From NCBI GenBank assembly GCA_039819785.1, contig JBCBRH010000061.1, positions 1 through 12,929 of the forward strand: a DNA stretch of 12,929 nt, written 5' to 3'. Below the pieces are notes generated by a model, which saw only the letters and a program-made list of their open reading frames with translations, did no database searches and was not told the DNA's origin. This DNA comes from JBCBRD01 sp039819785. Its GTDB lineage: Bacteria > Pseudomonadota > Alphaproteobacteria > Rhizobiales > Hyphomicrobiaceae. This document shows positions 7,026 to 12,929 of this stretch, one piece after another. Numbering within the stretch: the first letter of the stretch is position 1; every line of letters begins with the position of its first letter. A program made the translations under genes and the position numbers.

Positions 7026-8432
7026 ATGGCCCAAACCCTCTATGACAAGATTTTCAGCGACCATATCGTCGATCAGCAGGATGACGGCACCTGCCTTCTC
7101 TACATCGACCGCCATCTTGTCCATGAAGTCACCAGCCCGCAGGCATTTGAAGGGCTGCGCCTGACGGGCCGCACGGTGCGCGCGCCGGAAAAAACCCTGG
7201 CCGTCGTAGACCACAACGTCCCGACGTCGGACCGGTCGAAGGGCATCGATGATACCGACAGCCGGATCCAGGTTGAAACACTGGCAAAGAACGCAAAGGA
7301 CTTCGGCGTCGAGTATTTCAACGAACTGGACAAGCGTCAGGGCATCGTCCACGTCGTCGGCCCAGAGCAAGGCTTCACGCTCCCAGGCACGACAATCGTC
7401 TGCGGCGACAGCCACACCTCGACGCACGGCGCCTTCGGCGCGTTGGCCCACGGTATCGGAACATCCGAAGTCGAACATGTGCTGGCCACTCAGACGCTGA
7501 TCCAGAAAAAAGCCAAGAACATGCGCGTTTCGGTCAACGGCGAGCTGCCCGACCACGTCACCGCTAAGGACATCATCCTCGCGATCATCGGTGAAATCGG
7601 CACCGCTGGCGGTACCGGCCACGTCATCGAATATGCAGGCGACGCCATCCGCGCCCTGTCCATGGAAGGCCGCATGACGGTCTGCAACATGTCCATCGAA
7701 GGCGGCGCGCGCGCGGGCATGATCGCCCCTGACGAAAAGACGTTCGAATTCATCAAGGGCCGGCCACGCGCACCCAAAGGCACAGCCTGGGATATGGCGA
7801 TGAAGTATTGGGAGACCCTTCAGTCCGACAAGGACGCCCACTTCGACACCGAGATTGCGCTGGATGCAGCCTCTCTTCCCCCGATCGTGACCTGGGGCAC
7901 ATCACCTGAAGACGTTGTCTCGGTCGCTGGCACTGTGCCTAATCCAGCCGACGCGACCGACGACAACAAACGTGCCTCAATGCAGCGCGCGCTCGAATAC
8001 ATGGGCCTGCAAGCGGGCACCAAAGTCACCGACATCCCACTCGACGTTGTCTGGATCGGCTCCTGCACCAACGGCCGCATCGAGGACCTGCGCGCGGTTG
8101 CCAAAATCGTGGATGGGAAAAAAATCTCCGAAGCCCTGGACTACGCCATGATCGTGCCGGGCTCGGGCCTCGTGAAACAGCAGGCGGAAGCCGAAGGCCT
8201 CGACGCCATCTTCAAGGCAGCCGGTTTTGACTGGCGCGAACCGGGCTGCTCCATGTGCTTGGGCATGAACCCCGACCAGCTCAAGCCCCAGCAGCGCTGC
8301 GCCTCAACCTCAAACCGCAACTTCGAAGGCCGCCAGGGTTACAAGGGCCGCACCCATCTCGTGAGCCCACAGATGGCCGCCGCCGCCGCCCTCACCGGCC
8401 ACTTCGTCGACATCCGCAACTGGCGCGGGTGA
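7026..8432 (+). CDS. leuC: 3-isopropylmalate dehydratase large subunit
   Basis: The large subunit of the [4Fe-4S] enzyme that isomerises 2-isopropylmalate to 3-isopropylmalate in leucine synthesis; it acts as a heterodimer with LeuD. It belongs to the aconitase superfamily. At 468 residues it is full length. The cluster ligands are Cys347 (GSCTNGR), Cys408 and Cys411 (GCSMCLGMN). Other family blocks are VDHNVPT (61-67), VCGDSHTSTHGAFGALAHGIGTSEVEHV split over 125-152, and CASTSNRNFEGRQG (425-438). The segment before CASTSN reads LKPQQR where many homologues have a PGER-like turn; this looks like ordinary variation. leuD is not next to it: the gene is followed directly by a terminator and a convergent gene, so LeuD must be encoded elsewhere. 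Confidence 0.97.
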   Translation: MAQTLYDKIFSDHIVDQQDDGTCLLYIDRHLVHEVTSPQAFEGLRLTGRTVRAPEKTLAVVDHNVPTSDRSKGIDDTDSRIQVETLAKNAKDFGVEYFNELDKRQGIVHVVGPEQGFTLPGTTIVCGDSHTSTHGAFGALAHGIGTSEVEHVLATQTLIQKKAKNMRVSVNGELPDHVTAKDIILAIIGEIGTAGGTGHVIEYAGDAIRALSMEGRMTVCNMSIEGGARAGMIAPDEKTFEFIKGRPRAPKGTAWDMAMKYWETLQSDKDAHFDTEIALDAASLPPIVTWGTSPEDVVSVAGTVPNPADATDDNKRASMQRALEYMGLQAGTKVTDIPLDVVWIGSCTNGRIEDLRAVAKIVDGKKISEALDYAMIVPGSGLVKQQAEAEGLDAIFKAAGFDWREPGCSMCLGMNPDQLKPQQRCASTSNRNFEGRQGYKGRTHLVSPQMAAAAALTGHFVDIRNWRG

Positions 8433-8482
8433 CGCTGCAGCCGCGGCGCGAGTCCAACACCCGTAAAAACCTTTCCAAGCGA

Positions 8483-8827
8483 TCACTCAAGCGGCCCCAG
8501 CGCCGCTTGAGCCTTTTTCGGCAACCCCGCACGCACCAGTGTGTAGGACACGATCAAGCGATACCGCAGTTCATCTTCCGCAGCGTCGAATGGCAGGCTG
8601 ACCCACGAGCGATGCATGTAGGGCGCTTTCACGCCGACGCCGACCTCAATCAACATTTGCGCCGTCTCGATGCTGTCGGTTTTTAACGACACGCCCTCGG
8701 ACTTGGCGTTCGCCAGAGCGAAGATCTTCCCTCCGACTTTCCAGGCATCAATGCCCTTCCCCCACGGGTCGGAAACTTCGGCGCCGGGCAACGTACGGCA
8801 GACAGATTGGACAAAAGCCAAGCTCAA
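8483..8827 (-). CDS. MmcQ/YjbR family protein
   Basis: A small protein of the MmcQ/YjbR family, which adopts a CyaY-like fold; members are often annotated as DNA-binding, but the function is poorly established. Family features are VQSVCRTLPGAEVSDPWGKG (6-25), the AWKVGGKIFAL strand pair (28-38), and the C-terminal YMHRSWVSLPFDAA...LIVSYTLVRAGLPKKAQ. A longer frame is open to 9016 but overlaps the next gene and has an atypical Cys/Trp-rich N-terminus. TTG at 8827 is preferred because GAGGAGG ends 8 bases before it, giving 114 residues, the normal size. GTG 8836 is in frame but would sit on the ribosome site. It is probably co-transcribed with the membrane hydrolase 80 bp upstream. Its final codons form one arm of the leuC terminator. 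Confidence 0.85.
   Translation of the reverse strand: MSLAFVQSVCRTLPGAEVSDPWGKGIDAWKVGGKIFALANAKSEGVSLKTDSIETAQMLIEVGVGVKAPYMHRSWVSLPFDAAEDELRYRLIVSYTLVRAGLPKKAQAALGPLE
8486..8518 (+). terminator. Rho-independent terminator of leuC, inside the convergent CDS
   Basis: The perfect 10-bp stem CTCAAGCGGC (8486-8495) / GCCGCTTGAG (8502-8511) has a 6-base loop and is followed by CCTTTTT. It sits 54 bases after the leuC stop. On the opposite strand the same bases encode the last residues (AQAALGPLE region) of the MmcQ/YjbR-like protein. Confidence 0.9.
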
Positions 8828-8835
8828 ATCGCTCA

Positions 8836-8842
8836 CCTCCTC
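8836..8842 (-). promoter_or_regulatory. Shine-Dalgarno site deciding a TTG start
   Basis: On the minus strand this reads GAGGAGG, a near-perfect ribosome site, 8 bases before TTG 8827. It is the main reason to shorten the MmcQ/YjbR gene to 114 codons. Confidence 0.7.
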
Positions 8843-8907
8843 GACCGCGCCGGTTCTGCAACAATGCTGCCAGTCCGCACCCGGTCCATCCCGAACTCCA
8901 GCAAAAA

Positions 8908-10416
8908 TCACGCCGTTGAAATAAACAACGGAAAGCTCACCCCCAGCGCCCAGGCAAGAACCAGCCCGAGCCCAAGACCAACAGCAAACGGTGACCGGGT
9001 CCAGCGCCCGACCCATCCTCCCATCAGACCGAAAATAACAAAAAACAAAACGATGACGGGAATGATGATGAGCAGGAAAAACAACCGCTCGAAATCAAGC
9101 ATCACCGCGCCAATGAGTGACGCCAGGAACGCCCCACGCGCCATCAAGCCACGATACCACGGCGCGGCCCCCGCCTGACTGAGCAACGCATCAGCCAGCA
9201 TATAAGGCACCGCCCCGACCGCAATCGCAGCGATGATCGGCAACCGCGCATCGGTCGGCATGAAAGAGGCCACATAGCGGTCCAGCGCGCCACCGAAAAC
9301 AAATATCCCAAAAACCGCAAGCGCGATCCCGGACACCCACGCCACGCGCCCAATCGGGATGCCGCCCCACCTCAAAATCGCGATGGACAGCGCCCCATAA
9401 ACGAGAAGGTGCATGGCGAGATAATCGGCCACGAGGACAGGGAGAATGCGCGTATCAAACAGGCTGAGCACAAGCGGCGTCACAATGGCTGGGATCAAGG
9501 CTGCCGCGAAAAACACCCGGGCCGGGATCTCGGCCACCGGCTCTCCAGATCGGGGCAGTAAACGGGTCAGCGGCCACGCCAAAAACACCAACCCGCCCAT
9601 CAACAAGGCGACCCAGCCGCCCGTCGCCGCTACGGGACCATCGCTTGTTCGGCCAAAGACCTGATCAAGCCACGCACGCGCTTCTCGCAAAGCCGTCGCC
9701 GAATACAAAATGCCGACATGCTCGACGCTGGGAGCCGAGACAAAACGGCGCCCGCCCGCGTCTCCATCCGAAACAGACGGCGTCCCAACCGTCCGGCCTT
9801 CCACCGCGTCGGTGGAAACGAGCCGCAAAGCCCGCAAGGCTTCATCCCGCAGCCCGCCTTCCCATTCACCTGCGATCAGCAATAGGTTCGCGGGCGCATC
9901 GGACGTAGTCGCCTTCGAAAACGCCGAAATCGCCACGGTTGCCTTCACCCGCGGATCGGCAATCGCCTGCCGGATGATAATGTCGGACGCCATGGAATGC
10001 CCCAGCACGGCGACTCGGCCATCAGCCACCGGCAACGCCAACGCCGCATCGATGATCTCGGCGGTCTCCGAAACCAGCAGCTGCGTGGTGCCTTCGATCC
10101 GCTCCAGGTCACCCGACATGGGAACAGCATTACGCCCGTGGCCTTTGAAATCGAACGACACCGCCACATAGCCAGCCCGCGCCAGGGTCAACGCATAGGC
10201 GGCCATCATCTGGCGTGACCCCGCAAACCCATGGGCAATAACGATGACTGGCGCAGGCGCTGTCCCTTCGCGGTGGGTGATCGTCACCGGCGTCGTGCCC
10301 ACAAGCGTGTGCGTGATTGTTAAACCCGCACGAACGCTCTCCAGCTGCCAGACGGCCAAGGCAATCGCGGCAACGGCAACGAGGCCGCCCAAAAACCGAA
10401 AATCAAAAACCTTCAA
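8908..10416 (-). CDS. Membrane-anchored alpha/beta hydrolase with multi-pass C-terminal domain
   Basis: Predicted inner membrane serine hydrolase; the substrate is unknown. Numbered from TTG 10416 (502 residues): an N-terminal membrane segment (9-23) is followed by a hydrolase domain (about 50-255) with HGFAGSRQMM (His62, oxyanion region), FDFKGHGRN, nucleophile elbow GHSMAS (Ser141), a probable acid in AGEWEGG (Glu184 or Glu186) and His233 (SVEHVGI). From about 268 to the end there are roughly eight hydrophobic segments, separated by short loops, with no recognised family. The hydrolase domain probably faces the periplasm if the N-terminal segment is an ordinary anchor, but this is inferred. 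TTG 10416 is chosen for its GAGG ribosome site and natural anchor-like N-terminus; GTG 10545 would add 43 residues with rare-looking codons and an extra hydrophobic stretch. The MmcQ/YjbR-like gene lies 80 bp downstream. Confidence 0.8.
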   Translation of the reverse strand: MKVFDFRFLGGLVAVAAIALAVWQLESVRAGLTITHTLVGTTPVTITHREGTAPAPVIVIAHGFAGSRQMMAAYALTLARAGYVAVSFDFKGHGRNAVPMSGDLERIEGTTQLLVSETAEIIDAALALPVADGRVAVLGHSMASDIIIRQAIADPRVKATVAISAFSKATTSDAPANLLLIAGEWEGGLRDEALRALRLVSTDAVEGRTVGTPSVSDGDAGGRRFVSAPSVEHVGILYSATALREARAWLDQVFGRTSDGPVAATGGWVALLMGGLVFLAWPLTRLLPRSGEPVAEIPARVFFAAALIPAIVTPLVLSLFDTRILPVLVADYLAMHLLVYGALSIAILRWGGIPIGRVAWVSGIALAVFGIFVFGGALDRYVASFMPTDARLPIIAAIAVGAVPYMLADALLSQAGAAPWYRGLMARGAFLASLIGAVMLDFERLFFLLIIIPVIVLFFVIFGLMGGWVGRWTRSPFAVGLGLGLVLAWALGVSFPLFISTA

Positions 10417-10680
10417 CGTCCCCCACCTCTTTTTCTCACCCTCATAACGACTAAGACCAATCGCGGTCCCCAGCCTGTAAGCCGCGAGGCAGGTCAAAAC
10501 AATCAATCGCGCGGACAACCCTACCAGGGTGACCTCAGACCCCACCCATCAAAAATCGCCGCACGCCGAAATCGATAAAATTCAAATGAAATCTTAAAAA
10601 TCGCATTTCCCTTTTTCCGGTATTGAATGGGTAAGGCTGACGAATTGACCAGGCAGTAACCCGACCCAAGGACCCAAGGC
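10417..10680. promoter_or_regulatory. Divergent promoter region, membrane hydrolase / Tad-like gene
   Basis: These 264 bp lie between divergent starts. The segment 10566-10625 is clearly AT-richer than its surroundings and is the likely promoter zone. The hairpin ACCCT-ACC-AGGGT (10518-10530) would be in the leader of the hydrolase mRNA if the TTG start is right. AAGGA (10668-10672), 8 bases before GTG 10681, is the ribosome site of the Tad-like gene. No clear -35/-10 pair could be fixed. Confidence 0.4.
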
Positions 10681-11409
10681 GTGTCATCACTCTCACCGGC
10701 CACACAATCGATAATTGGAAGGCAAAACGGTCTGGCCAAACCAGCATCGATCCTTCACCGTTTCGCGACCGATGAAGCTGGTGCCCTGGGGATGTTCTTT
10801 GCGCTCGCCATTATCCCCATGCTGCTGGTGATCGGCATGGCAACCGACTATGGGCGCGCCTCAGCAATCCGGACGACCCTGCAAGAGGGGCTGGATCTTT
10901 CCGTCCTCGAAGGCGCCAAGGCCATGGCGGTCACAGCCGATGCGGGCAAGGCGACAAAAGCCGCGAAACGCCGTTACACCAGCACGGATGCCGCCAAGGT
11001 TGTATCCGACATCCAGTTCCAAGCGAGTACGAGCACAGGCACGGTAACCGCAAAAACAGACTACGACGTGCCCATGACGTTTCTAGCCCTCGTGGGTTAC
11101 AACACCTTGAAGGTCACAGCCGATGCCGCGGCCTCGGCAAAACCACCTAATCGAAAAGGCTCGGCATCTCAGGTGGCGCGAAAAGCTGCAAAAGCTGCCC
11201 TGCCGCAACTCAGCGAGAACGACATACAAGACCTCGTTTACCGCGTCGATGAAGCCTGCAACAGGTTGGCGCAATACGGTTTGGATCGTCAGGTGCCGCA
11301 GTGTCAGTCGGTCTACGACGGAACGTTCGAACGCCAGCTCCGCGCCCAGCTCGCCTCAAACCGAAATGTCGATAACCTGCTGCCCAATGGCGTCCGTCTG
11401 CTGAAGTAA
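10681..11409 (+). CDS. TadE/TadG-like membrane-anchored protein, short form
   Basis: The N-terminus carries the hallmark of Tad (Flp pilus assembly TadE/TadG-like) proteins: RFATDEAGALGMFFALAIIP (27-46), then the rest of a single membrane helix (to about 53) and ATDYGRA (54-60). The extracytoplasmic part starts with a helix (LQEGLDLSVLEGAKAM) and a short beta-rich region ending TADAAASAKPP (about 146-156), as seen in TadG relatives. The remaining 85 residues are helical, basic, contain two cysteines (193, 208), and are not recognised. TadG proteins usually reach 400-600 residues with a von Willebrand-type domain; this one has 242 and lacks it. GTG 10681 is used with AAGGA upstream. No other tad/cpa gene is present, so a role in a Flp pilus is uncertain; it could be an independent envelope protein. 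Confidence 0.72.
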   Translation: MSSLSPATQSIIGRQNGLAKPASILHRFATDEAGALGMFFALAIIPMLLVIGMATDYGRASAIRTTLQEGLDLSVLEGAKAMAVTADAGKATKAAKRRYTSTDAAKVVSDIQFQASTSTGTVTAKTDYDVPMTFLALVGYNTLKVTADAAASAKPPNRKGSASQVARKAAKAALPQLSENDIQDLVYRVDEACNRLAQYGLDRQVPQCQSVYDGTFERQLRAQLASNRNVDNLLPNGVRLLK

Positions 11410-11442
11410 GCCCGGCATCGCCATGAGCCCACCCCGCCGACG

Positions 11443-11457
11443 TTAACCTTGCGTCAA
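11443..11457 (+). promoter_or_regulatory. Possible CtrA binding site (TTAA-N7-TCAA)
   Basis: TTAA (11443-11446), seven bases, then TCAA (11454-11457) matches the CtrA consensus TTAA-N7-TTAA with one mismatch. It lies 52 bp before the exosortase-like start codon in a 100-bp intergenic gap. Assignment is by motif only. Confidence 0.35.
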
Positions 11458-11509
11458 CCATCTCCGCCACACACTGCCCGCGTGTGCACCATGCGTAACG
11501 AAGGGTCGA

Positions 11510-12493
11510 GTGACAGTGGTCGTCAACTTCCATCAGCGGACGGACACGACCGCGTCTAACGCCGGGTGCAATCCAGCGCGCAGCCCACGCAGCGCGGACC
11601 ACGGCTTCATATCCGCGTCGTTACCAACCACCCCATCCTCGTTGACCCTGCTTCTGATCATCCTCGGCGGCTGCCTGAACGGATATGCCGTCCGCATCAG
11701 TGAAGCACTCTATGTGCCCGGCATGGCGACGCTGTTCCTTGGCCTCAGCCCGTTCGATTTGATTGTGATGTTTGCCGCCGCCACTCTTCTTCTCGAACAC
11801 TCATCAACTGACGGCGCGCCGGACGCAGACGCAGGGCCAGTCACAAGAAACCACGTTCGCATCGGCTTGCCAGAAGCCATCGCACTCGTTTGCGTCCTAA
11901 TACCCTCCAGCACCATCTCATGGCTCGCTGTCGCGATCTACTCCGGGTACTACGCCGTCCGCCTGACCGATGCGCGCCGCTACGGCCTTGCGTTGTTCGC
12001 CGGCCTCGCACTCACAGCCTTGTGGTCATCCGTCGGCATGAAATACGCCGGACCCACCATCACCACCATCGAAGCTGCGATGGTCGCAGCGATCCTTTCA
12101 GTGGCCATCGATGGGGTCGCGCAATCTGGAAACGTGGTTGGGAATCCGCAAGTCTTCTCGCTCATCGTCATGGCGGCATGTTCGACACTCGATGGCCTGC
12201 CGAAAGCATTGCTCGGCCTGGGTGCTGTGATGTGGCTGTCTGGAACACTCAGGCAGCAGCCCTACATCGCATCAGCCGCAGCCCTCATCGCGATTTACGC
12301 CACCGCCAACATGGTGCGGCTCTCCACGATGGCGGTGTCGGAAGAGTGGTATCAACTGGCCCATGGCCCGGTTGGTGCCGGCGTGTTTGACGCAACGATC
12401 GTAGCCACGGTCTTTGCACTGAGCCTTTGCTGGTCCGCCCCCGATCAAGCAGTCGCAGGCAACTCAGTTTCACAAGCGGAGCCATCGACATGA
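11510..12493 (+). CDS. Exosortase/archaeosortase-like multi-pass membrane protein
   Basis: A 327-residue integral membrane protein with about eight hydrophobic segments (45-60, 70-95, 121-146, 156-172, 187-203, 214-240, 252-269, 288-309). The C-terminal half shows the arrangement of exosortase/archaeosortase transpeptidase-like enzymes: Cys224 (MAACSTLDGL), Arg270 after an Asn (TANMVRL) and His285 (LAHGPVGAGVF), each near a membrane boundary. Such enzymes cleave C-terminal sorting tags of the PEP-CTERM type and process exported proteins, often beside polysaccharide genes. The first 44 residues are hydrophilic and not part of the family core. GTG 11510 has AAGGG just upstream. The next gene overlaps by ATGA, implying translational coupling. 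The Cys is not followed by Gly as in many members, and no sorting-tag substrate is visible, so the subclass is unknown and the call rests on motif spacing. Confidence 0.68.
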   Translation: MTVVVNFHQRTDTTASNAGCNPARSPRSADHGFISASLPTTPSSLTLLLIILGGCLNGYAVRISEALYVPGMATLFLGLSPFDLIVMFAAATLLLEHSSTDGAPDADAGPVTRNHVRIGLPEAIALVCVLIPSSTISWLAVAIYSGYYAVRLTDARRYGLALFAGLALTALWSSVGMKYAGPTITTIEAAMVAAILSVAIDGVAQSGNVVGNPQVFSLIVMAACSTLDGLPKALLGLGAVMWLSGTLRQQPYIASAAALIAIYATANMVRLSTMAVSEEWYQLAHGPVGAGVFDATIVATVFALSLCWSAPDQAVAGNSVSQAEPST

Positions 12494-12929
12494 AGCTCCC
12501 CGCGACGATTGCCTACATCATCATTGGCGGCATTGTACTGGCTGCGACCGCCGCCAAAGCGATGCGCTACCAGGAACGGCACGCAGGCAGTGGCAACAAC
12601 GAGACGCAGCGGGTGGTTGCGGACTTCGCCGACGTAGGCTGGACACAACAAACGCCCAAACCGCGTCAGCCCTCGGATGCTGAGATTTATCCAACACTTC
12701 ACTTTACCAAATCAGGATGCCCGACAGCGATCCGTGTTGCACTCCTGGGCCATGACGCGGACCTCAGCCCATATATCCAAATCAAGGAAAACGGGAATGT
12801 CGTCTTTCTCCAACGCGGACGCCTCATGACACAGCCCAGTCCTCGGCCATCTGTGACAGAGTTCGTGCAGAACTACCTGCCGGATTTGGGGCAGTCTGCG
12901 TTTTTGCCGACATCCGCAGCACGCCTCCC
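12490..12929 (+). CDS. Single-pass membrane protein coupled to the exosortase-like gene (3'-truncated)
   Basis: The start ATG 12490 overlaps the preceding TGA (ATGA), a classical coupling arrangement. The frame stays open to the window edge, giving 146 complete codons. Residues 1-25 form a signal anchor (hydrophobic 7-24, then AMRYQERH), so the rest should be extracytoplasmic. The visible soluble part contains FADVGWTQQTPKPRQ (45-59), a Cys in FTKSGCPTAIRVALLGHDAD (72-91), then a predicted strand-rich portion ending NYLPDLG. I do not recognise the family. The position mirrors EpsI-type partners that often sit beside exosortases, and EpsI proteins also begin with an anchor followed by a 'GW' element, but the similarity is too slight for a call. 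It is absent from stop-delimited gene predictions because it lacks a stop in the window. Confidence 0.75.
   Translation, partial: MKLPATIAYIIIGGIVLAATAAKAMRYQERHAGSGNNETQRVVADFADVGWTQQTPKPRQPSDAEIYPTLHFTKSGCPTAIRVALLGHDADLSPYIQIKENGNVVFLQRGRLMTQPSPRPSVTEFVQNYLPDLGQSAFLPTSAARL

Noticed and set aside
6852..7841. Long minus-strand frame (329 codons) opposite leuC
   Set aside because: Antisense to a highly conserved gene; its composition reflects the third-position GC bias of leuC, with no recognisable domain.
8828..9016. Longer N-terminus of the MmcQ/YjbR-like protein
   Set aside because: Overlaps the end of the membrane hydrolase gene, is Cys/Trp-rich and unlike the family; TTG 8827 has a near-perfect ribosome site.
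10417..10545. 43-residue extension of the membrane hydrolase from GTG 10545
   Set aside because: Rare-looking codons and no ribosome site; TTG 10416 is better placed after GAGG. Not fully excluded.
1..12929. CRISPR, tRNA, rRNA, transposase, integrase or toxin-antitoxin loci
   Set aside because: No regularly spaced repeats, no tRNA T-loop in a non-coding segment, and no mobile-element protein motifs were seen on either strand.

Overview
The window looks like chromosomal DNA of a GC-rich alphaproteobacterium. Three things point there: the linkage of trxB with an LsrB/VtlR-type LysR regulator whose N-terminus starts MDWDKL, the close map-radC pair, and a palindrome at 3068-3115 of the kind scattered between genes in Hyphomicrobiales and relatives. 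I cannot name the genus. No tRNA, rRNA, CRISPR array, transposase or phage gene was seen.

Left part (1-4072): the 3' end of methionine aminopeptidase (map), then radC with an unusually long N-terminal tail, then a soluble alpha/beta hydrolase, all on the + strand. The hydrolase converges on a minus-strand MipA/OmpV-type outer membrane protein. The gap between them holds the RIME-like palindrome and a second hairpin.

Middle (4073-8511): an approximately 380-bp divergent upstream region, then trxB (thioredoxin reductase; true start 4452) and the LsrB-like regulator (true start 5687), separated by 260 bp. About 205 bp after the regulator is a strong intrinsic terminator. Next comes leuC (isopropylmalate dehydratase large subunit) without an adjacent leuD. 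The terminator of leuC lies inside the last codons of the convergent gene.

Right part (8483-12929): on the minus strand, a short MmcQ/YjbR-family protein and a membrane protein in which an alpha/beta hydrolase domain is fused to about eight membrane segments. Divergent from these, on the + strand, are a small TadE/TadG-like membrane-anchored protein, a multi-pass protein with exosortase/archaeosortase features (Cys224, Arg270, His285), and a translationally coupled (ATGA) single-pass protein cut by the window end. A CtrA-like TTAA-N7-TCAA site precedes the exosortase-like gene.

Most of the window is housekeeping. The part most likely to be an under-described system is 10681-12929: an exosortase-like enzyme with an unrecognised coupled partner, next to a stand-alone Tad-like protein. 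The substrate, if any, must lie outside the window.
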